A stretch of DNA of 64,000 nucleotides, taken from the NCBI GenBank assembly GCA_034505955.1, contig JAPDQK010000008.1, forward strand, positions 65,819 through 129,818, read 5' to 3'. The notes below the pieces were generated by a model. It saw nothing but the letters and a program-made list of their open reading frames with translations, did not search any database and was not told the DNA's origin. The position numbers and the translations under genes are program-made. The DNA comes from Zhuqueibacter pondensis (GTDB taxonomy: Bacteria; Zhuqueibacterota; Zhuqueibacteria; Zhuqueibacterales; Zhuqueibacteraceae). Every line of letters starts with the position of its first letter. The first letter of the stretch is position 1. Positions 42,590-50,848 of the stretch are shown one piece after another.

Positions 42590-44275
42590 CTAACCGGCAG
42601 TGGAATAGACTGCTTTCACTTCCTCAATCTCGGCACGAATTTTTTTCGCATCCCAGCCAAGCTCAGTGGCCATGATGGCGGCGCAAGCTTGTACCGCGGC
42701 ATCGCCGGGATATCCTGCCGAACCCAATTCCGTGCGCCGGCGAATCACATCGACCAGTTTTTGCGCCATCTCGGCGCGAATACTGTACAGCACCTCGGCT
42801 TTGATAATTTGCGATCCGGGCATAATCGGTGCCGCAGCGCTCGGATCATGGTCGATATATTGCAGTATCTCCCGATAAGCCGTGCCGTAATTATCGAGCA
42901 GAGGTTTGACAATTTCCGGGCTCAAGCCATGCGGCCGGCGATTGGTTTCCTGCGCGGTAAATTCACTCAATCTGCTTATATCGCCGCCATGTAATGGTAT
43001 TTCATGCGTACGGCAACGCGGTGGCGTGTATCCCAGTTTTTTAAAGACGAGATCGATGGTTTTGTCTGCCACATCGCGCGCGGTGGTATATTTCACGCCG
43101 ACAACAGTCACCAATCCCTCCAGGCCATCTTCCTGCTGATGATCGCAAAGCGTATAATGCTTCACCAGGCGCACGTCCCCGTGCTGGACGCTATTCGGCG
43201 CCATCGGCAACAAGCCGACATAAAAGAAGGAAATGTCCTCGCGTTTCAACGCCGCTGCTGGATATGCCGCATTGAATTCATTCATCAAATCATGGATGTC
43301 TTTTTCCGTGACTTTTAAATTGTTCGCCTCGCCATCAAATGGAATATGAGTGGTTCCAATCAGCGAATAATTGCGCCAGGGCACGACAAACAACGCACGC
43401 GAGCCTTTGCTGATGATCGCATCCTTGTCTTTGAACTCGAATTTGCTGGAGATGCCGGCGGCATACTGCGGGATGAGCTGGCGTTTGACCACCAGGTTCA
43501 TGGTTTTCGATGGGATAAATTTCGGCTGGCGTGCCCTGCCGTTGACAAGATGCAACAACCGATCAACCCAGGGTCCACTGTTATTGATGGTCATTTTCGC
43601 CCGAATATTGAACTCATTAGCGGAGAGCACATCTCTGGCACGCACACCGCTGATGCGATTTTTTTCTTTAACGAATCCGATGACCTCAACGTAGTTTGCC
43701 ATTTCGGCGGCGCCGGTGTTGGCGGCAGAATGGAGAACGGAAAAGAGCAGGCGTTCGGTATTGTGCGCCAGACAATCATACCACAGTGCACCACCGGTAA
43801 GATTTTTGGTTTCCAATCCCGGTATGAGGCGCTGCACCTCGCTGGCGGAAAGTATGCGACCGGAAGGAATTCGTTGTTGCGGATCCTCGATATGCGCGTT
43901 GCGGTCGAAACTCACCAATTCGTTGATCATCAGCGCGATCGATAACGCCTCCCTGCCTTTTATTGAATGACCATAGGTCGGCATCACGCAAGGCAGCGGA
44001 TGCACCAGATGCGGCGCCACGCGCATGAGAATGCTGCGCTCGCGGATCGATTCACGCATGCGCTTGAAATCGGCGTGCTGCAAATAGCGCAAGCCGCCGT
44101 GCATGATCTTCAAACTGTTGGACGATGTTGCCGAGCCCCAATCTCCCTTTTCAAGTAATGCGACGGAAAGGCCGCGTTGGGCGGCATCCCAAGCTGTCCA
44201 TACACCATAAATTCCGCCGCCGATGATCAAGACGTCAAAATTTTTGTCTGCAAGTGTCGAGAGATTCCTTTTCAT
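42590..44275 (-). CDS. glpD: Glycerol-3-phosphate dehydrogenase, FAD-dependent
   Basis: 561 residues. It oxidises sn-glycerol-3-phosphate to dihydroxyacetone phosphate at the membrane and passes electrons to quinone. The FAD-binding motif VLIIGGGIYGVWTAWDAAQR, NSLKIMHGGLRYLQHAD, VNNSGPW-type INNSGPWVDRLL and the substrate region VVPWRNYSLIGTTH and VVGVKYTTARDVADK are present, with the C-terminal helical domain. A TTGACA-N16-TATATT promoter lies upstream, and a 104-base inverted-repeat element sits in the leader. The decayed sorting-domain remnant follows. Confidence 0.95.
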   Translation of the reverse strand: MKRNLSTLADKNFDVLIIGGGIYGVWTAWDAAQRGLSVALLEKGDWGSATSSNSLKIMHGGLRYLQHADFKRMRESIRERSILMRVAPHLVHPLPCVMPTYGHSIKGREALSIALMINELVSFDRNAHIEDPQQRIPSGRILSASEVQRLIPGLETKNLTGGALWYDCLAHNTERLLFSVLHSAANTGAAEMANYVEVIGFVKEKNRISGVRARDVLSANEFNIRAKMTINNSGPWVDRLLHLVNGRARQPKFIPSKTMNLVVKRQLIPQYAAGISSKFEFKDKDAIISKGSRALFVVPWRNYSLIGTTHIPFDGEANNLKVTEKDIHDLMNEFNAAYPAAALKREDISFFYVGLLPMAPNSVQHGDVRLVKHYTLCDHQQEDGLEGLVTVVGVKYTTARDVADKTIDLVFKKLGYTPPRCRTHEIPLHGGDISRLSEFTAQETNRRPHGLSPEIVKPLLDNYGTAYREILQYIDHDPSAAAPIMPGSQIIKAEVLYSIRAEMAQKLVDVIRRRTELGSAGYPGDAAVQACAAIMATELGWDAKKIRAEIEEVKAVYSTAG

Positions 44276-44297
44276 GCTGATCCTGTATTTGAGTTGC

Positions 44298-44401
44298 TAA
44301 GGAGGTGGGATAAAATAACTTGGACATTTTGATCTTTGTCAATACTGAGAACAACGATTTGTAGGAATAGAACGGTAAGCTTGTTCTATCCCACCTCCTA
44401 A
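44298..44401. repeat. Inverted-repeat element in the glpD leader
   Basis: TAAGGAGGTGGGATA (44298-44312) and TATCCCACCTCCTAA (44387-44401) are 15-base complements with one mismatch, bounding a 104-base unit between the glpD promoter and start codon. In the transcript the arms would form a hairpin in which one side contains an AGGAGGT Shine-Dalgarno-like word. It may be a MITE or a leader regulator. Confidence 0.7.
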
Positions 44402-44433
44402 AGTGTCGGGTTTGTAGAGATGGCGTTAAAATA

Positions 44434-44461
44434 AATATAGCACAATATTCCTACTTGTCAA
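44434..44461 (-). promoter_or_regulatory. Sigma-70 type promoter of glpD
   Basis: On the minus strand TTGACA-N16-TATATT. Transcription would start near 44427, giving a leader of about 150 bases that contains the whole inverted-repeat element. Confidence 0.7.
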
Positions 44462-44555
44462 GGTGAGAAAATATTATCGACAATGAATGATGAATACGGA
44501 AACAATTATTTATTTGAACGATTAGTGCAACGCATCCTATGCAAAAATGTAACTT

Positions 44556-45092
44556 TCAGTACATGTATTGCTCAACAAGCAAACTGGCCTTTTCCGTCGT
44601 TTTAATCACTTCGAGGAAGACTTCGACATAGAAAGCGGGAAAAATAAAAGCGAGATATTTTTCCCACCGGCGTGGAAACCAATTTGCCAACACACTAATG
44701 CCAAGCACTTTGTAAAGATCCGTAAACCAGAGCTTGTGTTTCTTAATCTTGAATAACCCGGTATTCTGCAGCGTTAGAAACGTAATGTAACCGAAGTGAT
44801 GGAAATGCTCCAAGTCGCCATAAGATAACTGTGATGAATAATGTGGTGTGATAATGCGAATGGTTGCGCCGTTTTTGGCGATCCGGTGGACCTCGTTCAT
44901 GAGATGCAGCGGCCTATCGATGTGTTCGATGATGTGCGACATCTCGATCCAATCAAATTCGTTGTCCGGAAATGGATAGGGGTAAACATTCAGATCGTGA
45001 ACAATGTCGACGTGTGGCGCTGGGCGCTTGTCCAAACCAATTGAGCCTGGCTTCTTGGTTTTGGGCCCACATCCGAGATCTAAAATTTTCAT
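44556..45092 (-). CDS. SAM-dependent class I methyltransferase
   Basis: 178 residues. Motif I is KILDLGCGPKTKKPGSIGLD, an acidic residue follows at the end of strand 2, and the DWIEMSHIIEHIDRPLHLMN segment matches Methyltransf_11-type enzymes, which modify small molecules or sugars. The C-terminus (EKYLAFIFPAFYVEVFLEVI) is hydrophobic and may touch the membrane. It lies 21 bases after the GT9 gene on the same strand, so it probably works in the same surface-glycan pathway. Confidence 0.85.
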   Translation of the reverse strand: MKILDLGCGPKTKKPGSIGLDKRPAPHVDIVHDLNVYPYPFPDNEFDWIEMSHIIEHIDRPLHLMNEVHRIAKNGATIRIITPHYSSQLSYGDLEHFHHFGYITFLTLQNTGLFKIKKHKLWFTDLYKVLGISVLANWFPRRWEKYLAFIFPAFYVEVFLEVIKTTEKASLLVEQYMY

Positions 45093-45113
45093 TTCACTTG
45101 GATTCCTTTCCTA

Positions 45114-46274
45114 TTACGCCGCTGAAATTGACTCGGCAAAGTTTTGCTCAATCTTGTGTGCATGGCGTTCCAATCTTTCGCCCAATAGAAACGCCAGAGC
45201 TGCAAGAACTTGCTCGACGCTTACACTTTCCACTGTTTGATCCTTTCCACGAGCTGCGACAAATTTGTCGCCAATAGGTTTCCACTCCTTTGGGTCAGTC
45301 GGCCCAAAGATTGCTACCAGAGGCACGCCCACGGCCGCACAAACGTGCATGACACCGGTATCATTGCAAACAACGGCATCACACTGAGTAAAAAGCGCCG
45401 CCAGTTCCCGCAAATCTGTTGGCTCAACTTTAACGGGCTGGAACCGTATTTCTTCACAAAATTGCCGGCTTAAATTCTTTTCTTTGGGTCCCCAAAAAAG
45501 AACGATCTCGGCAGCATATTTTTCGCGCAACAGTCGCGCTAATCTGCTAAAGCGACTGATCGGCCAACGATTCATTAACTTACCAGCGCCAACATGCATG
45601 CCGATAACCAATTGGCCGGATCGTAGTCCCAAATTCGTGAACTTCTGATGCGCGGCTTGTCGCTCGATATCGTCCAAGTGCATCACTTCGGAAAGATTAT
45701 TCGTGTCAGCGCCGATATGACGAACAATATCCAGATTGCGTTCGCTTTGATGCTTTAGTGTTTTCGAGTAAGGCGCAACGAGATTATAAAAAAAGTTCCT
45801 CGTGCAACCTGGAAAAATGTGATGTTCGGAACCCAGGATATAACGGGCGCCGGATAAATGCGCCAGCCAATCGCTCGTCACTGAGTGGCTCACCGTATTC
45901 AACACCACGGCCAAGTCCCACTTGCGGCGAAGTTGCCGCCACAAAGTGCGCAGCCGCTGCCAGCTCCAGTTTAGGCCATGTTCGTAAAAAACCAAAACTT
46001 CATTCACGTATGGATTGTTGCGAGCCACGTCGGCGCAATATTCCCGCACCAAAACACCGATATGAGCCTCGGGAAAACGTTGGTGCAACGCCCGCAAAAC
46101 CGGCGTCGAAAGCAAAAAGTCCCCGAGCATGTCATGTTGGCGCACAACCAGAATGCGTTTCACCTCCGTGAAATCAAGCTGGCATGGCATCAGCATATCT
46201 TTAGCAAAAATTTTTTCCAGCCATTTCAAAAAACGCCGTTTAACATATTGTTCAATTCTATACCAGCAGGACAA
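45114..46274 (-). CDS. Glycosyltransferase family 9 (heptosyltransferase-like)
   Basis: 386 residues. GT-B fold transferase of the LPS core type: ILVVRQHDMLGDFLLSTPVL at the N-terminus, IGMHVGAGKLMNRWPISRFS, then VVCNDTGVMHVCAAVGVPLV and FGPTDPKEWKPIG in the nucleotide-sugar-binding half. It adds a sugar, perhaps heptose, to LPS or another surface glycan from the cytoplasmic side. The start is a TTG with AAGGAG six bases upstream; no nearby ATG has a comparable site. First gene of a pair with the methyltransferase. Confidence 0.9.
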   Translation of the reverse strand: MSCWYRIEQYVKRRFLKWLEKIFAKDMLMPCQLDFTEVKRILVVRQHDMLGDFLLSTPVLRALHQRFPEAHIGVLVREYCADVARNNPYVNEVLVFYEHGLNWSWQRLRTLWRQLRRKWDLAVVLNTVSHSVTSDWLAHLSGARYILGSEHHIFPGCTRNFFYNLVAPYSKTLKHQSERNLDIVRHIGADTNNLSEVMHLDDIERQAAHQKFTNLGLRSGQLVIGMHVGAGKLMNRWPISRFSRLARLLREKYAAEIVLFWGPKEKNLSRQFCEEIRFQPVKVEPTDLRELAALFTQCDAVVCNDTGVMHVCAAVGVPLVAIFGPTDPKEWKPIGDKFVAARGKDQTVESVSVEQVLAALAFLLGERLERHAHKIEQNFAESISAA

Positions 46275-46593
46275 TCTTTGCTCCTTGTGAGTAGACTGAC
46301 ATTAGTCAAACAAAATGGAAAATGAATAATAACAAAATACGAAGCACTTTTTGAAAAATCAAGCCACAACTTGAATTCTGTGATTGTTTTTTGCTAAAAG
46401 TTCGCATTTGCGCCTTGCTTCTTTTGGCAAAAATTTTATCTTATCATGTGGTTTTGCACTTCAAGCACTTCATGCACTTCATCATCGAGGCAGGCGCGCG
46501 AATCTTTTGCAAAGTTTGAATTGCAAAAGGTTGATTTTGCCTTTAGTACTGAACAGAGCTTCAATTGCCAACTTATTCCACTGGGAGGTTAGG
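46275..46593. other. Intergenic region, no gene seen
   Basis: The divergent region between the GT9 gene and the broken AraC-type regulator. It contains AT-rich DNA and no reading frame with family resemblance. The ribosome-binding site CTGGGAGGTTAGG at its end belongs to the regulator fragment at 46594. Confidence 0.5.
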
Positions 46594-46660
46594 ATGTCTG
46601 CGCTGCTAAGGAAAGGAATAGTTGTCTGTGAAGAACCAGACTTAATTGATTATTTTAAAA

Positions 46661-48162
46661 ACCTGAAACCTGCGTGAATTCATTTGTCGATCTCAAAAAA
46701 GCTTTGAAAATTGCGTTGAATATGCTAAATTAGGCCGTTCATGTATTCCCTACCAAAGGTGGGTTTTACGCGATGGCCAAAACACCGACAAATATTGTTG
46801 TCAAATTTACCGATGCGCGATTGACGCATTATGGTGGTGCTTATTTGCTCCATCAGTTCTTTCAATATCTGGCGTTGTGACAGGAGATGAGCAGCCATAT
46901 CCGTCTTCCACAACGCAACACCTTTTATTACACGAGCGAGTTTATCATTACACTCCTCTATCCATTGATTTTTGGATTGGAGCGTATTGAGACCACACAG
47001 TTGCTCAAGTATAACGGTTTATTTCGTTTCTTAACAGGTCTGTCAAAACATCCAGACCCAACCACCATTCGCCGCTTTTTAAATCGATTGGGCCAGCATG
47101 GGTTATCAAGACTCGTACGGTTGCATGATCGTTATCGGCAACGCTTACTCAATCAACCACTGACCTTGTCAAAATTCTATTTCGACTGTGATACCACTGT
47201 TTTAACCGTCTATGGCCAACAAGAGAAAGCACGCAAAGGATATAATCCTAAAAAACCTGGCCGTCGTTCTTATCAGCCACTGCTTTGCTTTGAAGGACAA
47301 ACGGGCGATTGTTGGGCCGGTGAACTTCATCCAGGCGACACGCATCCGGCGTCCGTTATTATTCCGCTGCTACAAGAGGCCATAAATAAACTGCCACGCA
47401 CCGTGCGGCGGAAATTTTTTCGTGGTGATAAAGCCTTCTTCGCCAAAAAAGTAGTGAATTTTCTTGAGTTTTATCGGTTTCGTTACGCGATTGTAGCGCG
47501 TCTCACTAAGCCGATCAAACGGCATTTACCAGGATTAAAATATCGACGGCACTCTTCACAAATTGTGGTCGCCGAATTTCATTATCAACCACACGGGTGG
47601 AAGAAACCGCGTCGGTTCGTCGTGATTCGTCGCCGTGTAGCCGAAGAACCGAGCCAGCAGTTGTCACTTTTCAAACTCGGAAAATATACCTATCAAGTTA
47701 TTGTCACCAATTTGAAATTAAAACCGATTAACGTTTGGCGCTTTTATAATCATCGGGCGACCGCGGAGTTGGTAATTCGTGAACTCAAAGAAGGATATGC
47801 CACGGGTAAAATCCCGACGAAATATTTTAATGCAAATTCAGCGTTCTTTCAGATCACGTTATTGGCCTACAATCTCTTGATGTGGTTTAAACGGCTATGT
47901 CTTCCCGAATCATATCGTCGCATGACCATTGATTCGTTGCGGCATCGTCTCTTGGTGATACCAGCAGAACTGGTTTATCCGAAAGGCACACCGACGCTCA
48001 AACTCTCTGAAAGTTATCCGGATAAAACGGCCTTTTTGCAAACATTAGAAAATATAAAAAGACTCAAAGAACTAAATCGACAACAAAAGATTGCAAAGAA
48101 ACGATTAGCTTAATCTACATGGCCTACGTTGATTTCGTAGTATTTTCACGCAGGTTTCAGGT
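46661..48162 (+). mobile_element. IS1380-family insertion sequence
   Basis: 1502 bases with 18-base terminal inverted repeats ACCTGAAACCTGCGTGAA (46661-46678) and TTCACGCAGGTTTCAGGT (48145-48162). AAAA on both sides (46657-46660 and 48163-48166) would fit the four-base target duplication of the family, although the site is an A-tract. One transposase gene fills the element. It sits inside the AraC-type regulator gene. Confidence 0.88.
46773..48113 (+). pseudogene. IS1380-family transposase with an in-frame TGA
   Basis: DDE transposase of the IS1380 family: FYFDCDTTVLTVYGQQEKAR, KGYNPKKPGRRSYQPLLCFE, RGDKAFFAKKVVNFLEFY and WRFYNHRATAELVIRELKEG are the family blocks around the catalytic acids. 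Translation from ATG 46773 (MAKTPTNIVVKFTDARLTHY...QYLAL) meets TGA at about 46878, one codon where CGA/Arg would be expected, and the frame then continues EMSSHIRLPQRNTFYYTSEF to 48113. An ATG at 46887 could start a 408-residue product lacking the first 38 residues. The element is probably not autonomous now unless that short form works. Confidence 0.85.
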
Positions 48163-48982
48163 AAAAAAATACTTACATGGCATTGATTGTACCTCATCTA
48201 CCCTGTTACGAAACCATAATTTATCTGGAACTATTGTTGTTGTTAAACCATATTTGGATGAGGCTTGCGGGAAGCAGGGGAAGTACTGTGAATCTGTCAA
48301 AGAGAGAAGTTTATTAACAGGGCGAATGAAGCCGGGCGAATCAGTTCCTGTGCAGCAACCACCAAACACAATTATATTGCCATGGTGCAGTGAAAACGCG
48401 TTTGTAAATTGGGTCGCGTTGCTGCTTGATGTTCCAAATGTAAGGGTTTGTCCTGAGTGGTTTTTCTTCCGCAGTACTCAATCAGATTCAAGAAAAACGG
48501 TACATAATCTACTCACAGTATTGCACTACCTACGTGGAGCTTTTATGAGATAAAATCTGCCAACATTGCAGAGAAAGTTGGTTGCTCGAAACGTTATCTT
48601 GAAAAAGTTTTTGGCGAGCTATTTGGTGAAATGCCTGGACAACTTCTTCGAGGGTGGCAAAATTTTGCTATAACGGCGAATCTCATGTGTAAAGAAAAAG
48701 ATTTGAAATCCGTGTCTCGTCGAGGTTTTTCCCCGCTAGCAGAAATAGAGAGCGATTATCGACGTACTTTACAGAAACTGCTTGGAATCACATATACAGA
48801 ATTGCGCTACGCAGCAATAAAGGAACATTGGGCGGCAGTATGGATGAGAAACTGGAGAAAAAGACTCACAAACAATTTATGATGCCTCAGAAAATATTTG
48901 CAACGAAAATAAGGGTGGCAAATACAGGACGAGCATCAATAACCACTTCATTGTTCAATAACAAAGCCACAAGGAGAACACC

Positions 48983-49736
48983 ATGAGAAGTAAAATTTTC
49001 ACTTTTATCATTTGGGCATTGGGATTAACAATTTTCACAATGTGGTTGGCTTGTACAAACAATCCAATTGAACCTTCAACTTCTGTCACAGATTCAGAGA
49101 TTCAATTGCTCGTTCCCAAAGAAGTACCGGAAGGCGTTGAAAATGCCGCATTCGAACTAATGCCCCAAACCAATGACCTTACAATCCGATTTTTATTGTT
49201 AAGGGGGGGAAAGGGTCAAAAATGAAACATTTCACATTACTTTTTTCAGTGGAAAGCAAATGTTGGGTAACATGTTTTTGTATTTCGATTCATCAACAGG
49301 AGATGTCATTGATGTTACAGACAGCTATAGAAATGCAATATTCAAAAGCCCTTCGCTCCAAAAATCATCTGGTATGGCCAACACAAGTGGAGTGAATTAT
49401 GACGTCCCCTTGGTGGATTTCTTTGAACATTGGAATTACGGGGGTCGGGTATTAACTATATGGGACTTTCCCATTGGACCAGGTTACTTCTGGAGGGTCG
49501 TCCCTAATTTTCAGCCCTTGGGTTTTAATGATATCACATCTTCTCACCGAAGCTATACTTACTACTTTGGTGGCTATACATCTACTGTTTTAGTTGTCCA
49601 TGTTTTTCAACATGCCAACTATAGTGGTTCCAATCATCAGTATACAGGTCAACAGGCTCTATGGGACAATAATTATGCCGATGAAGGGATGAATGACAAA
49701 GTCTCATCAGCGAGAATCAAGTATGTGATTTATTAG
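48983..49736 (+). pseudogene. Frameshifted lipoprotein with beta/gamma-crystallin-like domain
   Basis: The first 80 codons give a lipoprotein signal (MRSKIFTFIIWALGLTIFTM, then WLAC) and continue to NDLTIRFLLLRGGKGQK. At a run of seven G (49203-49209) the frame changes; the +1 frame continues GGERVKNETFHITFFSGKQM and LGNMFLYFDSSTG to a C-terminal domain (VDFFEHWNYGGRVLTIWDFP, VFQHANYSGSNHQYTG) like beta/gamma-crystallin or I36-type inhibitor modules, ending at 49736. One extra G explains the break. The rest is clean, so the gene may be phase-variable, recently inactivated, or miscalled in the assembly. Confidence 0.75.
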
Positions 49737-49839
49737 CAAACGAGAGGCATGTTCTGCCGGATATTGCTTTAGCAGGCATATCTTCATCACTTTCAGCCAA
49801 AACCAAGGTTATACTGTTTTGCCACCCTTATATTTTAAG

Positions 49840-50045
49840 TTACAAATTTTTCAAAAAATACTTCGTCATCAACGTGTGCAAATGCAAATCGGTATTGCCG
49901 CCGGAAATGCGATGGTTGCGGCCATGATAATACATGACGTCGAATTGCTTGTTGGCGGCTTGCAGCGCGTCCTGCAGTTGTACGGTGTTTTGCGGATGCA
50001 CGTTGTCGTCCGCCATGCCGTGCACGAGCAATAATCTTCCAAGCG
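49840..50045 (-). pseudogene. Second copy of the DPP IV 3' end
   Basis: On the minus strand this reads LGRLLLVHGMADDNVHPQNT then VQLQDALQAANKQFDVMYYH, GRNHRISGGNTDLHLHTLMT and KYFLKNL-stop, matching the last ~65 codons of the intact gene at 50849. The central ~110 bases are identical, whereas the beginning (ISLGR against KLQGK) and the end (TKYFLKNL against TNYFLGNL) differ. It carries only the Asp and His of the triad and begins at the stop codon of the PIN toxin. Confidence 0.92.
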
Positions 50046-50050
50046 AAATT

Positions 50051-50470
50051 TCATAACAGCAATGCATGGAACCCAGCTTGCTTGAAATGCTCGTCCATCG
50101 TCAACGCTTTCATTAGGCCTCGATCCTTCATCACAACAAATGAAATACAATCGGTCAGACCCCATTCCTTATCTAATCGTTCACGGTAAAGCTGAAAAGC
50201 GCGCATATATAAATTTTCTGATAGTGGAACTATCTCGACATTCGCGTCTTCCTCAAGCGCTTCCAGTAATTCGATTGCCGCTTCACGGTAGCGTTGCTTG
50301 GCTAACGCATTCCCAATTTCTAAAGCAACAGCGCGCGTGGTTATCAGTCGGGTTTCATCAGCTTCTAATTGTTCCGCAAGCGCTTTGGCCCGCTCATGAT
50401 ATTGATCGCTTGGTGCGGCCAGAGCAATGGCATAAGCTGCATCGAGAAAAACTTCATTTAGTGAATCCAT
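50051..50470 (-). CDS. PIN-domain toxin (VapC-like)
   Basis: 139 residues. PIN acidic residues are visible: Asp in VFLDAAYAIALA, Glu in TRAVALEIGNALAKQR, Asp in EWGLTDCISFVVMKDRGL and Asp in LTMDEHFKQAGF. It overlaps the antitoxin gene by 17 bases. Family members cut RNA. It is followed at its stop codon by the duplicated DPP IV 3' end. It is not closely similar to the PIN toxin at 21966. Confidence 0.88.
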   Translation of the reverse strand: MDSLNEVFLDAAYAIALAAPSDQYHERAKALAEQLEADETRLITTRAVALEIGNALAKQRYREAAIELLEALEEDANVEIVPLSENLYMRAFQLYRERLDKEWGLTDCISFVVMKDRGLMKALTMDEHFKQAGFHALLL

Positions 50471-50687
50471 TTTCTCTTTCGTAAAGATAATCCTCGAATC
50501 GTGCAGACCAGTCAGGTGGTCCTTGTAACTTCAATGATAGAGCTGTCTTGAGAAAGGAACGTTTCTTTGTCAGTATGGGCTCGGTCGTTTCAATGGTTAT
50601 ACGCACACGCGTATTCGGTTCCAACTCGATCGGTTCATCCAGTCGTAGCACTTCGCCATCATAAGTGGCAGTCAATATAGTAGTCAT
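50454..50687 (-). CDS. Antitoxin, DUF104/AF2212-like
   Basis: 77 residues. The N-terminal strand pattern TATYDGEVLRLDEPIELEPN then TRVRITIET is the DUF104/AF2212-like antitoxin fold. The C-terminal part (PPDWSARFEDYLYERENGF) is the toxin-binding helix. It overlaps the PIN toxin by 17 bases on the minus strand and lies 161 bases after the DPP IV stop codon. Confidence 0.8.
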   Translation of the reverse strand: MTTILTATYDGEVLRLDEPIELEPNTRVRITIETTEPILTKKRSFLKTALSLKLQGPPDWSARFEDYLYERENGFTK

Positions 50688-50848
50688 ATCATAACTCCGT
50701 GTTTATCGGATATTGCAATTCGTAACACTCTTTGATTTACCAAAATATAATGATTGCCATGGTCAATGAAAAGAGAAAAAAGCTGAGGCAATTCAGTTAA
50801 TTTTTCTTTGACAGGTTTAACAATGCATTCAACTTCATTCCACATTGT

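Larger units (their letters stand above)
46594..48882 (+). pseudogene. AraC-type regulator broken by an IS element and a frameshift
   Basis: A gene with a good ribosome-binding site (GGGAGG) starts at 46594 (MSALLRKGIVVCEEPDLIDYF) and is interrupted after 22 codons by the IS at 46661. Beyond the IS, from 48163, an open frame continues KYLHGIDCTSSTLLRNHNLS to 48553. A different frame from about 48530 then carries an AraC-type helix-turn-helix (ANIAEKVGCSKRYLEKVFGE, then MPGQLLRGWQ and AIKEHWAAVW) to the stop at 48882. The three parts fit one original regulator with a C-terminal DNA-binding domain. The A-tract at the insertion site prevents exact reconstruction of the frame. Confidence 0.75.

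Noticed and set aside
46384..46593. Longer start for the small frame ending at 46677
   Set aside because: The upstream part has no coding resemblance, while GGGAGG before ATG 46594 marks the real start of the broken regulator fragment.
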